64,000 nt of DNA, from the NCBI GenBank assembly GCA_051025295.1, contig JBMGJV010000024.1. One strand, 5' to 3'. Shown one piece after another: positions 8,518 through 17,348 of the stretch (within the stretch, counting starts at the first letter, position 1; the number at the start of each line of letters is the position of its first letter). Source of the DNA: KBS-83 sp051025295. GTDB lineage: Bacteria > Acidobacteriota > Terriglobia > Terriglobales > Acidobacteriaceae. The position numbers and the translations under genes were made by a program. The notes beneath the pieces were generated by a model. That model did no database searches, was not told the DNA's origin, and saw only the letters and a program-made list of their open reading frames with translations.

Positions 8518-9537
8518 TCACTTCCGTGGCGTGGCGGTGGACTCACGGACGATCAGCTCCGGCCGGATGCGATATTCGAGCGCTGGCACCGGTCCCTGGG
8601 CCCCTCGTCCGGCACGATAGAGCGCCTGGAAGGCCCGATCGGCAATCACGGCACGGGCTAATCGCACTGTTGTCAGGGGTGGATGCAGGAATTCGCTGAG
8701 CTCGATGTCATCGAAGCCCACCACGGAGACATCGTCTGGCACACGCAGCTGCCGGCTGTGCAGCGCGCCGATCGCGCCGATCGCGGTCAGATCGTTCGAA
8801 GCGAGCACGGCGGTTGGCAGCTGGTTCGTGCCTTCACACCGGACCAGGATGCGTTCCATGGCGGCGCGCCCCCCGTCGATCCGGTGATTGCCTTCCTCGA
8901 TCAGCGAACTGTGCGGCGAGATTCCTTTGCGCTGGAGGGAGGCGAGCAGCGCCTCCCGACGGGTGCGTGCCGAGGCCAGGTCCAGGGGGCCGCTGATGAA
9001 CGCGATCTGCCGGTGCCCCAGGCCGAAGAGGTGCTCAACACCATCGTCGACTCCCGCTGTGTAGTCAATCAGGATGTTGCTGATGCCGGTGGCGGGGTCG
9101 CCGGTATCGAGGAAGACCATCGGGATCTGCCGGCTGTGTAGACGCTCGATCAGGTGGGCGCCCATCTCGGAGGTCATCACCGCCACCCCGTCCACCTTGC
9201 GCTCCAGCATGCGTTGAACGCAGACCTCGGTGCGCTCCGGGCTATAGCCGGTATTCGCCACGATGACCTCGTAGCCATTGCGCACAGCCTGATCCTCGAA
9301 GCACTTCACCAGCTCAGGGAAGAACGGGTTCGTAATGTCCGAGATGATGAGGCCGTAGATGCGGCTGCGCCCGGAGCCCAGGGCGCGGGCGTTGGTATTG
9401 GGATAGTAGTTCAGCGCCTCGATGGCGCGACGAACGCGTTCCGCGGTCTTGGGTGCGACCTTGCTGGACCCATTGATGGTGCGCGAAACGGTGGCAGTCG
9501 AAACGCGCGCGCGGTCGGCAACCGCCTGTATGTTCAT
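8518..9537 (-). CDS. LacI-family transcriptional regulator of the gal genes
   Basis: DNA-binding repressor, 339 residues, full length for LacI/GalR. The helix-turn-helix is at the N-terminus (NIQAVADRARVSTATVSRTI, 2-21), followed by the hinge NYYPNTNARALGSGRS (about 43-58) and a periplasmic-binding-protein-like sensor domain starting IYGLIISDITNPFFPEL. The end of that domain shows LTAIGAIGALHSRQLRVP and SVVGFDDIELSEFLHPPLTTV, typical of sugar-responsive members. It is divergent from galT with 179 bases between, and a palindrome of the expected LacI-family form lies in that gap at 9657-9672. Likely represses the gal operon and perhaps itself, with a galactose-related inducer; effector is inferred from context. 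Confidence 0.92.
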   Translation of the reverse strand: MNIQAVADRARVSTATVSRTINGSSKVAPKTAERVRRAIEALNYYPNTNARALGSGRSRIYGLIISDITNPFFPELVKCFEDQAVRNGYEVIVANTGYSPERTEVCVQRMLERKVDGVAVMTSEMGAHLIERLHSRQIPMVFLDTGDPATGISNILIDYTAGVDDGVEHLFGLGHRQIAFISGPLDLASARTRREALLASLQRKGISPHSSLIEEGNHRIDGGRAAMERILVRCEGTNQLPTAVLASNDLTAIGAIGALHSRQLRVPDDVSVVGFDDIELSEFLHPPLTTVRLARAVIADRAFQALYRAGRGAQGPVPALEYRIRPELIVRESTATPRK

Positions 9538-9656
9538 CTGCCCCCGGGGCCGAAACCGCGCGACGTGCGCCTTCCGGCGAACCTTGCTGCCTCAGAGCAT
9601 ATCCTGAGAAGAACCAACGTGGAGACAGGCGTTTTTCTTCCGATTGGAGCCGGTCC

Positions 9657-9672
9657 TTGTAATCGGTTACAA
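9657..9672. promoter_or_regulatory. Candidate LacI-family operator before galT
   Basis: TTGTAATCGGTTACAA is a 16-base inverted repeat in which every position except the seventh and tenth pairs symmetrically, with CG at its centre, the classic layout of LacI/GalR-family operators. It lies 44 bases before the galT start and 119 bases before the divergent regulator start, so a bound repressor could block the gal promoter. Confidence 0.7.
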
Positions 9673-9716
9673 TCCTCCCCGTTTCCGGAAACTCACATCG
9701 GAACGTCGTATCCGCT

Positions 9717-10751
9717 ATGACTGCCGCCGTGCGCAACGCCTTTCCGCATCGCCGCTACAATCCTCTCCGCGGGGACTGGGTGCTGGTTTCGCCCCATCGC
9801 ACACAGCGTCCGTGGCAGGGCGAGACCGGCAGCGCCACGAGTGCACCCCCGGTGCATTACGACCCGGCCTGCTACCTGTGTCCGGGAAACGAGCGCGCTG
9901 GCGGTCATCGTAATCCGCCGTACGCCTCTGTTTTCGCGTTCGACAACGATTACGCCGCACTGCTTCCGGATTCGCCCGCGCCGCCGGATACCGGTTCGCC
10001 GTTGCTGCGCGCCGAACAGGAGCAGGGCCTGTGCCGTGTCCTGTGCTTCCATCCGGACCACTCGCTCACCCTGGCGCGCATGACGGTGCCAGAGATCGTG
10101 CCCGTGGTGGAAGCGTGGACGGAGCAGTACCGGGAGCTCTCCTCCTTGCCGTTCGTGCAGCATGTGCAGATCTTCGAGAACCGTGGCGCCATGATGGGCG
10201 CCAGCAACCCGCATCCGCACTGTCAGATCTGGGCGACGAGCCATGTGCCGGACGAGCCTGCCCGGGAACGAGTGCAACTGGAACGCTGGCACGCCGAACA
10301 CGGCACCGGCCTGCTCACAGGGACGGTCGCGCTTGAGACGGAGCGAAATGAGCGTCTTGTCTGCCAGAACGACAGCTTTCTGGTCATCGTGCCCTACTGG
10401 GCGGTGTGGCCCTTTGAAACCCTTGTGATTGCGCGGGAGCCCCTGCACTCACTTCTTGATTTCAACGAACAGCAGCGGCGTGACCTGGCCGCTATCCTGA
10501 GCGAGCTCACCATCCGCTACGACAATCTGTTTCAGACCAGCTTCCCTTACACGATGGGCCTCCACCAGGGTGCCGGACCAGAGCAGCATTTCCATGCGCA
10601 CTTCTATCCGCCTCTGCTGCGCTCCGCTACGGTGAAGAAGTTCATGGTGGGCTTCGAGATGCTTGGCATGCCGCAGCGCGACATCCTGCCGGAGGATGCG
10701 GCGGCACGCCTGCGCGAGGTGCCGGCCACCCACTACCTCGGGGTGCGCTGA
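9717..10751 (+). CDS. galT: Galactose-1-phosphate uridylyltransferase
   Basis: Leloir-pathway enzyme exchanging UMP between UDP-glucose and galactose 1-phosphate, cytosolic, 344 residues. The nucleotidyl-histidine motif is seen in SNPHPHCQIW, with the catalytic His-Pro-His at residues 166-168. The zinc-binding N-terminal CYLCPGNER (about 52-60) and the downstream histidines of HQGAGPEQHFHAHFYPPLLR are present, as expected for the HIT superfamily. It starts the gal operon and its stop overlaps the next gene by one base. Expression is probably controlled by the divergent LacI-type protein through the palindrome upstream. galE is not in this window. Confidence 0.96.
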   Translation: MTAAVRNAFPHRRYNPLRGDWVLVSPHRTQRPWQGETGSATSAPPVHYDPACYLCPGNERAGGHRNPPYASVFAFDNDYAALLPDSPAPPDTGSPLLRAEQEQGLCRVLCFHPDHSLTLARMTVPEIVPVVEAWTEQYRELSSLPFVQHVQIFENRGAMMGASNPHPHCQIWATSHVPDEPARERVQLERWHAEHGTGLLTGTVALETERNERLVCQNDSFLVIVPYWAVWPFETLVIAREPLHSLLDFNEQQRRDLAAILSELTIRYDNLFQTSFPYTMGLHQGAGPEQHFHAHFYPPLLRSATVKKFMVGFEMLGMPQRDILPEDAAARLREVPATHYLGVR

Positions 10752-11722
10752 TGGCTACTGTGCGAACTGCAAGCCCATCCGCACCTGTGGTGAGCACGAC
10801 AGAGGAGCGCGTGCTCGAGAACGACCACCTGCGCGCGGTGATCCAGCCGTCGCGTGGCGGCAAGTTGATCTCGTTGCTCAGCAAACGCACGGGTATCGAG
10901 TGGTTGCTCCCCCCGCTGCGGTCCTACGCCGACGCGCAATCGAACGGCGGTTTTGAGCAGTGGGATGGTGGCGGCTTCGACGAGTGCCTGCCCACCGTTT
11001 CAGCAACACAGAACGCCCCCGATCACGGCGAACTGTGGCGCCAGAGCTGGCACGAGCACCCGGAGGTGACGCGCGGCGTCTTGCTGAGTGCCAGGGCCGA
11101 CGGAGGAGCACTTCTGCTGGAGCGCATGGCGTCGCTTGAGGGAACCAACCTGCTGCTGGAGTATCGGCTGACGAACAAGAGCAGCCGTCCACAGCCGGCG
11201 CTCTACTGTGCGCATCCGCTGCTACGGGTCGAGCTCGGCGATCGAATGGTTCTGCCGGCAGAGGTTACAAGCGTGCGGGTGGAGAGCTCTGCGGGTGATC
11301 GTCTTGGACGGAGTGGCGAGGACATTGCGTGGCCAAGGCCTCGGTCCTCAGCAAGTGAGGACGTCAGTGTCGTCGGACCGCCCGACGGTATGCAGGCCGA
11401 TAAGCTGTTCGCCGGCCCGCTGACGGAAGGGCGTTGCACGCTGCTCCGGCCGTCTGCCGGGGAGGGGCTGGAGCTGACCTTTCCTGTGCAGGTGCTGCCG
11501 TGGGTGGGCCTGTGGATCTGTCGCGATGCATGGCCCGCGGACGCGCCACGGCGGCAGTACACGGTCGCCTTTGAGCCATCGAGCGCTCCGCATGACAGCC
11601 TCGATGCGGCCGTCGCCGACGGCACTGCCTGGCAGCTTGCGCCCGGTGAGCAGCGCACCTGGACTCTGCGATTCCGTGTCGTTGCGTCTGGGTCCACGGC
11701 AGGCGCATCGGAGAAGCAATGA
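10751..11722 (+). CDS. Aldose-1-epimerase-like (galactose mutarotase fold) protein
   Basis: 323 residues, lying between galT and galK and overlapping both (one base with galT, four with galK), so it belongs to the gal operon. The sequence reads as a beta-sandwich of the galactose mutarotase-like superfamily: LENDHLRAVIQPSRGGKLISL near residue 22, then FEQWDGGGFDECLPTV near 68-83, a pattern seen in sugar-binding members, and RMVLPAEVTSVRVES. The catalytic His/Glu pair of standard GalM is not obvious, so it may be a divergent mutarotase or a related sugar-processing protein. Position argues that it supplies the alpha-anomer used by galactokinase; this is inference. Confidence 0.75.
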   Translation: MATVRTASPSAPVVSTTEERVLENDHLRAVIQPSRGGKLISLLSKRTGIEWLLPPLRSYADAQSNGGFEQWDGGGFDECLPTVSATQNAPDHGELWRQSWHEHPEVTRGVLLSARADGGALLLERMASLEGTNLLLEYRLTNKSSRPQPALYCAHPLLRVELGDRMVLPAEVTSVRVESSAGDRLGRSGEDIAWPRPRSSASEDVSVVGPPDGMQADKLFAGPLTEGRCTLLRPSAGEGLELTFPVQVLPWVGLWICRDAWPADAPRRQYTVAFEPSSAPHDSLDAAVADGTAWQLAPGEQRTWTLRFRVVASGSTAGASEKQ

Positions 11723-12894
11723 TCTCGCTTGAGCCTCTGTTGCGGCAGCATGCCGCCCGCTTCGCGCCCGCCACACGCGTCTTTCAGGCGCCGGGCCGCG
11801 TGAACCTCATCGGCGAGCACACGGACTACACCGGCGGCCTGGTGATGCCGGCGGCCATCGACTTCAACACCGTTGCGGCGGTCAGCCCTTCGGGCAGCAG
11901 CAAGAGCGCGCTCTACTCGGTAAACTTCACGCGCGTCTTCGAGTTCGACGCGACCGCCCAGCCGGGTAGTGCGCGCCATGACTGGACCGACTACCCCGTT
12001 GGCGTGCTTTGGAGCTTGCGCGAGCGGGGCATTGTGCCGCCGCAATTCAACATGACGCTCGACGGCGATGTGCCCCTGGGCGCCGGACTGAGTTCGTCGG
12101 CTTCGATCGAGGTTGCTGTCGCGTTTGCTGCACTGGCCCTGGCCAGCCGCACGCTGCCGTTAACAGACATCGCACTGGCCTGCAAACGTGCAGAGAACGG
12201 TTACGTTGGCGCCCAGAGCGGCATCATGGACCAATACATCGCCTGCTGTGGGGTGAAGGATCACGCGCTGCGCATCGACACTCGGGACCTCAGTTCGCAC
12301 GCCGTACCGCTGCCGGCCGATGTTCGGCTGGTCATTTGCAACTCGATGGTGAAGCATTCCCATGCAGGCGGCGCATACAACCAGCGCCGTGCCGAGGTAG
12401 ATGAGGGCACGCACGCCCTGCGGGCGTTCGATCCGGCGCACCGCGGTGACACGTGGGAACTGCGCGACGCCACAGTCGCGGATCTCGAAGCAGCCCGATC
12501 GCGCATGTCGCCCAACGCCTTCCTGCGTTGCCGCCACATCATCACGGAGAATGAACGCGTCGAAGAGGCCTCCACGGCTCTCGAAGCGGGCAACCTGGCG
12601 CGCATGGGCAAGCTGATGGGGGAAGCCCACGCCAGCTACCGTGACGACTTCGCCGCAAGTTGCCCTGAGGTGGACCTGCTTGTGGAGTTGGCCAACCAGC
12701 AGCCGGGCCTAATCGGGGCACGCCTGACCGGCGGTGGATTCGGTGGCTGCACGGTCAATCTCGTCGAGGCGGAGCACGCTGGGCAGTTCCGCGAGCGTAT
12801 TCACGATGCGTATCTCGACCGTTCCGGCATCGACGCGGACATCTACCTCTGCCAGGCCGCTGCTGGTGCATCCGAGTTGCCGCTGCCCGCGTGA
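11719..12894 (+). CDS. galK: Galactokinase
   Basis: Phosphorylates galactose at C1 with ATP, cytosolic GHMP kinase, 391 residues. The galactokinase signature GRVNLIGEHTDYTGG lies near 27-41, the ATP loop PLGAGLSSSASIEVA near 116-130, and the C-terminal GHMP motif LTGGGFGGCTVNL near 336-348. The catalytic aspartate sits in SGIMDQYIACCG. ATG overlaps the stop of the mutarotase-like gene. It is the last gene of the tightly packed gal run; the next gene begins 33 bases later and could be co-transcribed. Confidence 0.96.
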   Translation: MISLEPLLRQHAARFAPATRVFQAPGRVNLIGEHTDYTGGLVMPAAIDFNTVAAVSPSGSSKSALYSVNFTRVFEFDATAQPGSARHDWTDYPVGVLWSLRERGIVPPQFNMTLDGDVPLGAGLSSSASIEVAVAFAALALASRTLPLTDIALACKRAENGYVGAQSGIMDQYIACCGVKDHALRIDTRDLSSHAVPLPADVRLVICNSMVKHSHAGGAYNQRRAEVDEGTHALRAFDPAHRGDTWELRDATVADLEAARSRMSPNAFLRCRHIITENERVEEASTALEAGNLARMGKLMGEAHASYRDDFAASCPEVDLLVELANQQPGLIGARLTGGGFGGCTVNLVEAEHAGQFRERIHDAYLDRSGIDADIYLCQAAAGASELPLPA

Positions 12895-12927
12895 TTGCAC
12901 CGGGCTCTCTGGTGTAGCGTCAGGAGC

Positions 12928-14232
12928 ATGCGGAGTTTCAGCCGGCGTCCAGCGTGGCATGCACTCCTGATCGCGTGCGCGTTGCTGTACGTTCCGGGAG
13001 CCCGCGATGCGCTCTCTGCAACGAGGCCGGCGCCCGCGGTTATCGAGACGCCCAACCCCGACAACACACCGGAGCAACGAGCACGGCCGTATGTGGTGCT
13101 GGTCTCGATCGACGGCTTCCGCTATGACTACACGCGACTGTATGGCGCAACGCATCTCGACGAGATGGCGAAGCGCGGCGCATCTGCGCCGGATGGCATG
13201 TTGCCAGCCTATCCTTCCGTAACCTTTCCGAATCACTACACCATCGTGACCGGCCTTTATCCTGAGCACCACGGCATCGTGGCGATGGACTTCTACGATC
13301 CGGTCCGGCATCAGCGCTATGCCTATAACGATCCTGCAACGGTCACCGATGGCACCTGGTATCGCGGCACGCCGCTGTGGTCGCTGGCAGAGCAGCAGGG
13401 CATGCGGTCTGCCTGCTTCTTCTGGCCCGGTTCGGAGGCAGAGATTGCCGGCAAGCGGCCCAGCTACTACCTGCACTACGAGGACGCAGTGCCGGATGAG
13501 CAGCGTGTTGATCAGGTGGTCGCGTGGCTTAGCCTGCCAGAGGCGAAGCGGCCGCACTTCGTTACGCTGTATTTCGGTCAGGTGGATCACGCCGGCCACC
13601 GCTACGGCCCTGATGCGCCGGAGACACGCGCCGCTGTCCGTCACTTGGACACTGTGATTGGCGTGCTCCAGGATCGGCTTACTCACCTGCACCTGCCCAT
13701 CGATCTGATCGTCGTCTCCGATCACGGTATGGCCGCAGAGCAGGGAAGCTGGATTGATCTTGATCAATACGCAGACTTCTCTGGCGTCGAGAGCGCAGGC
13801 ACGCTGCTGTATCCCGCGACCGAAGCCCAGGCAGCCGAGATCTATCGCAAACTGCGCATCGTCAGTGACAAATTCAAAGTCTACCGTCGTAACCGGATGC
13901 CTGCTGACTTGCACTATGCAGGCGATGCTCGCATTGGCGATCCGGTCGTCGTGGCCACCGGATCGTATGCGCTGCGCGTGCATGCGCCAGCCGATGCGGC
14001 GCACGATCGCCCTCCTAACCATGGGGTGCACGGCGATGATCCTCGCTTGGTACCGCAGATGCTCGCGATCTTCTACGCAGAAGGTCCTGACATTCGCCCC
14101 GGTGTGCGACTGAAGCCGTTCGAGAACGTGAATCTGTATCCGTGGATTGCCGAGATCCTCGGGCTGACGGCGTCCGCATCGGATGGCTCTGCAGCCGTCC
14201 TCGAGCCAGCGCTGGTGCACCCGAGTCCGTAG
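12928..14232 (+). CDS. Secreted nucleotide pyrophosphatase/phosphodiesterase (alkaline phosphatase superfamily)
   Basis: Exported metallo-phosphodiesterase of the ENPP type, 434 residues from ATG 12928 (AGGAG three bases upstream; the frame is open to 12895). A signal peptide (WHALLIACALLYVPGARDALS) starts the protein. Metal and nucleophile motifs are visible: VLVSIDGFRYDY (first aspartate), PAYPSVTFPNHYTIVTGLYPEHHGI (the Thr nucleophile in SVTFPNHY), FGQVDHAGHRYGP, VVSDHGM and NHGVHGDDP. These match the two-zinc site of the family. It follows galK in the same direction by 33 bases and may share its transcript; the substrate could be a nucleotide sugar or nucleotide, which would fit the gal setting, but this is inference. 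Confidence 0.88.
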   Translation: MRSFSRRPAWHALLIACALLYVPGARDALSATRPAPAVIETPNPDNTPEQRARPYVVLVSIDGFRYDYTRLYGATHLDEMAKRGASAPDGMLPAYPSVTFPNHYTIVTGLYPEHHGIVAMDFYDPVRHQRYAYNDPATVTDGTWYRGTPLWSLAEQQGMRSACFFWPGSEAEIAGKRPSYYLHYEDAVPDEQRVDQVVAWLSLPEAKRPHFVTLYFGQVDHAGHRYGPDAPETRAAVRHLDTVIGVLQDRLTHLHLPIDLIVVSDHGMAAEQGSWIDLDQYADFSGVESAGTLLYPATEAQAAEIYRKLRIVSDKFKVYRRNRMPADLHYAGDARIGDPVVVATGSYALRVHAPADAAHDRPPNHGVHGDDPRLVPQMLAIFYAEGPDIRPGVRLKPFENVNLYPWIAEILGLTASASDGSAAVLEPALVHPSP

Positions 14233-14295
14233 ATTCCTGAGCAGCGCCCCCTCTCGACGGTGGTCCGTGAGCCGCTATGATGATCACGAAACGCC

Positions 14296-15216
14296 ATGAC
14301 TTACCTCTTGGGGATCGACGCTGGCGGCACCAGCACCCGTGCGGCTCTCGCCGACGAGACGCGCATTCTTGGGCGCGCCCGTTCCGGCAGTATCAAACTG
14401 ATGCGCGTCACCGCGGCCGAGGCCGAAGCCAACCTGCGCTCGCTGCTGGATGAGCTCATGCGCACCAGCGGCATCCCGATCACTGAAGTGGCCTCCACCT
14501 GCGTCGGCATCGCGGGTAGCACGGTATCAACTGTGGCCGGCTGGGTGTGGCAGACACTAGGCCCGCTCTTGCGCGGCGATCTGGTGGTCTGTGGCGATGT
14601 CGACATCGCGCTCGACGCAGCATTCCCGGGACAGGCGGGCGTGCTGGTGATCGCGGGCACGGGTTCGAACACTCTGGGTCGCACCACGAGCGGCGAACTG
14701 GTGAGTGTGGGGGGGTGGGGTCCGCTGCTTGCCGACGATGGCTCGGGCTATTGGATTGGGCAGCGCGCGTTGCGGGCGGCGCTGCGCGAACACGATGAGC
14801 ACGGAGCGAGCAAGCTGCTGACCGCCCTCGCGGCCGCTTGGCGCGCGGATACGCTGGAGCAACTCGTGGAGATTGCGCACACAACCCCGCCTCCCGATTT
14901 CGCAGGATTGACCGAGATCATCGCGCAGGTGGCGAACCAGGGCGAGGCGCTGGCTCAAGCCGTGTTGCGCGCAGCCGGACGCGCCCTTGGGGAAGACGCC
15001 TCGCTCGCGCTGCGGAAGCTGATCACGCTTGAGCCGCGCGTGCCGAGGCGCGTCGCATTCATCGGCAGTGTACTCGCGAACATTCCGATGGTCCGCGAGG
15101 CGTGGCTGGCTGAGATTGAGCGGGAGCACCCCGGCACAGTGGTGCTGCCGGAGCCTGTCGATGCCGTGCAGGGTGCGCTCTGGCGCGCTCGCCAGAACCT
15201 GCAGGAAGCGCCGTGA
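14296..15216 (+). CDS. BadF/BadG-type ATPase, probable N-acetylglucosamine kinase
   Basis: ASKHA-fold kinase, 306 residues. Phosphate 1 motif LLGIDAGGTSTRAALAD (about 4-20), phosphate 2 VCGDVDIALDAAF (about 97-109) and adenosine motif VLVIAGTGSNTLGR (about 116-129) are all present, followed by GGWGPLLADDGSGYWIG, the conserved sugar-kinase block of the NagK/MurK-like branch. Related proteins phosphorylate N-acetylglucosamine or other amino sugars; the fold is shared with benzoyl-CoA reductase activators, but no reductase subunits are near. Its last codons overlap the next gene by four bases. It sits after the gal genes, consistent with sugar salvage. Confidence 0.8.
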   Translation: MTYLLGIDAGGTSTRAALADETRILGRARSGSIKLMRVTAAEAEANLRSLLDELMRTSGIPITEVASTCVGIAGSTVSTVAGWVWQTLGPLLRGDLVVCGDVDIALDAAFPGQAGVLVIAGTGSNTLGRTTSGELVSVGGWGPLLADDGSGYWIGQRALRAALREHDEHGASKLLTALAAAWRADTLEQLVEIAHTTPPPDFAGLTEIIAQVANQGEALAQAVLRAAGRALGEDASLALRKLITLEPRVPRRVAFIGSVLANIPMVREAWLAEIEREHPGTVVLPEPVDAVQGALWRARQNLQEAP

Positions 15217-16169
15217 GCCCGCGCACCAAAGCAAGCGGCGGGGCATCTGCTTCGCCTGCAATGCCACGCATCGGTGTCCACCTGTCCACGGCAGGCGGCG
15301 TGTTCCGAGCGGCAGAGCGAGCGCGCGACGCCGGTGCCGACACATTCCAGATCTTCTCGTCGAGCCCGCGCATGTGGCGCCCGGGCACGCTCTCGCGCGA
15401 GCACTGCGACCAGATGCGCGAGTTGCGCGAGCGCTTCGGCATCGCGCCCCTGGTGATCCATGCCAGCTACCTGATCAACGTGGCCGCGCAGTCGGATGAG
15501 ATCTGGGAGAAGAGCATCACCGGGCTGCATGGGGAGATTGAGCGGGCGTTGGCGCTGGGGGCGGAGTATCTGGTGCTGCACCCGGGGTCATGGCGCGGGC
15601 TGACGCGCGAGCAGGGCCTCGTACGCGCGGCGGAGGCGATTGCGCGGGCGTTCGAGGCGCGCAGTCCGGACGGGCTCGCGGCGCAGCAGTGCAACTTCCG
15701 CCTGTTGGTGGAGAACACGGCGGGGGCGGAGTATTCGCTTGGCTCCGGGTTTGCGCAGGTGGGCGAGCTGGTGGCGCGGCTGCGGGCAGTGGCACCGGTT
15801 GGTGCGTGTCTCGACACGTGCCATTGCCACGTGGCCGGTTACGACCTGCTGACGCCTGAGGGCTACGAGGAGACGGTCGAGGGGATCGCGGAGACGATCG
15901 GGCTCGACACGGTGCGGGTGTGGCACATGAACGATGCCAAGGCGCCGCGTGGGTCGCGACTGGACCGGCATCAGCACATCGGCCAGGGCACCATGGGCGC
16001 GGCGCCGTTTCGGCGGCTCCTGCAGGATCCACGGTTCGCGCACTGCGCGTTCATCGCGGAGACGCCGGTGGACGACGATGGCGACGAGGCGCGCAATGTC
16101 GCGATGCTGCGGTCGTTAGCCGTTCGCACGGCGCGGCGTAAGACTTCATCGTCTGTCGCGACATCCTAG
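15213..16169 (+). CDS. nfo: Endonuclease IV (AP endonuclease)
   Basis: Zinc-dependent AP endonuclease of base-excision repair (TIM barrel, AP_endonuc_2 family). The start MPRIGVHLSTAGG, QIFSSSPRMW, LVIHASYLINVA, LVLHPGS, LLVENTAG, CLDTCHCHVAGYD, VRVWHMNDAKAPRGSRLDRHQHIGQG and CAFIAETP blocks match the metal-ligand strands of the family in order. GTG 15213 overlaps the preceding kinase gene and gives 318 residues; ATG 15261 would remove a 16-residue polar tail and fits the family length (about 280-300) better. Coupling to a sugar kinase has no obvious functional meaning. Confidence 0.92.
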   Translation: MSPRTKASGGASASPAMPRIGVHLSTAGGVFRAAERARDAGADTFQIFSSSPRMWRPGTLSREHCDQMRELRERFGIAPLVIHASYLINVAAQSDEIWEKSITGLHGEIERALALGAEYLVLHPGSWRGLTREQGLVRAAEAIARAFEARSPDGLAAQQCNFRLLVENTAGAEYSLGSGFAQVGELVARLRAVAPVGACLDTCHCHVAGYDLLTPEGYEETVEGIAETIGLDTVRVWHMNDAKAPRGSRLDRHQHIGQGTMGAAPFRRLLQDPRFAHCAFIAETPVDDDGDEARNVAMLRSLAVRTARRKTSSSVATS

Positions 16170-16175
16170 CCAGGC

Positions 16176-16955
16176 ATGAGAGGTTCCATCGTTCGGCGGT
16201 CGCACCATTGGATCGTCAATCGCGGGTGGCGGGGCTTTCTGGCGGAGTTGTGGCGGCGGGTGCGCATCCGGCTGTCGCGGCAGAGGCGGGTGGGGGATGC
16301 AAAGCCGCCGGTGCGGGGGCGGCACCCGTTCGATGAGCAGTACGGCGTTGAGACGGGCGGCCTGATCTTCGCGGAGAAGCTGCGGGCGGATCGGCGCAAG
16401 GCGTACTGGGCAACGGCGTACTACGGCATCTCGCCGGCGGTGCTGTGGGCTGCACTTGAGCGGCTGGCGCTCGACTGGCAGCGGTACACGTTTGTGGACA
16501 TCGGGTGCGGCAAGGGGCGCGCTTTGTTGGCGGCGACGCGGTTTCCCTTTCGTGGGGCGGTGGGGGTGGAGCTCTCGCCGGAGCTGGCGGAGGTGGCGCG
16601 GGAGAACGTCGCGCGCTTCGAGGCACCGTGGCGTCAGCCGATGCCGATCGAGGTGATCGCCGGGGATGCGACCGAGACGTCGCTGCCGGAGGGGCCGCTC
16701 GTGCTGTCGCTCTATCACCCGTTCGCTGCGCCGGTGATGCGGCGGTTCCTAGCCCAGCTTGAGCGGAAGCGTGCGCGGGACGGTGACGAGATGTGGATCC
16801 TCTACACCAACCCGGAGCTCGATCCGATGCTCAGTGGGGTGCCGTGGCTCGAGCGGCAGTGGGACGCCTGCCTTCCGCTGCCGATCGAGGAGCAGGAGGC
16901 GAACCACTTCGGCGTGGAGTGGGAGCGGGTCGTCGCGTATCGTACGCGTTCGTGA
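16176..16955 (+). CDS. Class I SAM-dependent methyltransferase
   Basis: Rossmann-fold methyltransferase, 259 residues. Motif I is FVDIGCGKGRALLAA (about 108-122), the acidic residue binding the ribose is in AVGVELSPELAEVA (about 129-142), and motif for adenine recognition is VIAGDATETSLPEG (about 162-175). The N-terminal 50 residues are basic and probably form a substrate or nucleic acid binding segment. Substrate is unknown. It begins seven bases after nfo and could be co-transcribed with it. Downstream the composition changes sharply to an AT-richer island, so this gene marks the ordinary chromosome edge. Confidence 0.82.
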   Translation: MRGSIVRRSHHWIVNRGWRGFLAELWRRVRIRLSRQRRVGDAKPPVRGRHPFDEQYGVETGGLIFAEKLRADRRKAYWATAYYGISPAVLWAALERLALDWQRYTFVDIGCGKGRALLAATRFPFRGAVGVELSPELAEVARENVARFEAPWRQPMPIEVIAGDATETSLPEGPLVLSLYHPFAAPVMRRFLAQLERKRARDGDEMWILYTNPELDPMLSGVPWLERQWDACLPLPIEEQEANHFGVEWERVVAYRTRS

Positions 16956-16977
16956 TCGAGGAGTGCGACCGAGGGTG

Positions 16978-17117
16978 GGGACCCCTCCCCCCTCCTGGTG
17001 CCCGGCTTCCGCTCGGAAGTGACGGCAGGGCAGCGGGTTAGCCCGCGCGAGGCGGCTAAGTGTGGTGTTCCATTGGGCTTACAGGTAAACACTTCCTGCG
17101 ACTGGAGTTAGCGGCTG
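16978..17117. repeat. Intergenic dispersed repeat, copy 1
   Basis: About 140 bases beginning GGGGACCCCTCCCCCC and ending TTAGCGGCTG, similar in order and content to 35618-35754. Shared blocks are GGACCCCTCCCCCC at the start, GGCTAAGTGTGG followed by GTTC, a GGGCTTAC-GGTAAA segment and a terminal TTAGCGGCTG. The inner part carries short inverted ends (GCTAAGT and AGTTAGC), so it could fold. It is non-coding, lies right after the methyltransferase gene, and precedes the toxin-antitoxin island. The gap 16956-17348 also holds the hairpin at 17137 and a possible operator at 17295. Confidence 0.55.
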
Positions 17118-17136
17118 GACGTAAGGTTGAAGTGCG

Positions 17137-17165
17137 GCGCTGGCCTGTGGCCAGCGCTCTTCCTG
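17137..17165 (+). terminator. Hairpin, possible terminator
   Basis: GCGCTGGCC and GGCCAGCGC pair perfectly over nine bases around a three-base loop (TGT) at 17137-17157, followed by TCTTCCTG. The T-run is poor, so termination is not certain. It separates the methyltransferase transcript from the island. Confidence 0.4.
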
Positions 17166-17294
17166 CTCGCTTCTGGCTGGATGAGGGCCTATTTCCAGAC
17201 TAGCAAATTGTCACAGTAGGTCTGCCACGGTATGGGTTACGAAGGTGGAACGCCCGACGACCATGTTCGACCTTGCGGGCGCCCGGCGCACGTG

Positions 17295-17309
17295 TTACCT
17301 TATGGGTAA
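17295..17309. promoter_or_regulatory. Possible operator of the toxin-antitoxin operon
   Basis: TTACC-TTATG-GGTAA is a perfect 5+5 inverted repeat 40 bases before the HigB-like start. Antitoxins with an HTH usually bind palindromes at this position, so this is a candidate site for the HTH protein encoded second in the operon. Only one copy was seen. Confidence 0.35.
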
Positions 17310-17348
17310 TTCTAACGGGCGCCGTTCTTTTACCTGAGAGGTTTGATT

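Noticed and set aside
16916..16924. GAGTGGGAG in the methyltransferase gene as the left attachment site
   Set aside because: It is in inverted orientation relative to the guaA 3'-end copy, encodes a plain Glu-Trp-Glu, and an 8-9 base match is expected by chance in 64 kb.
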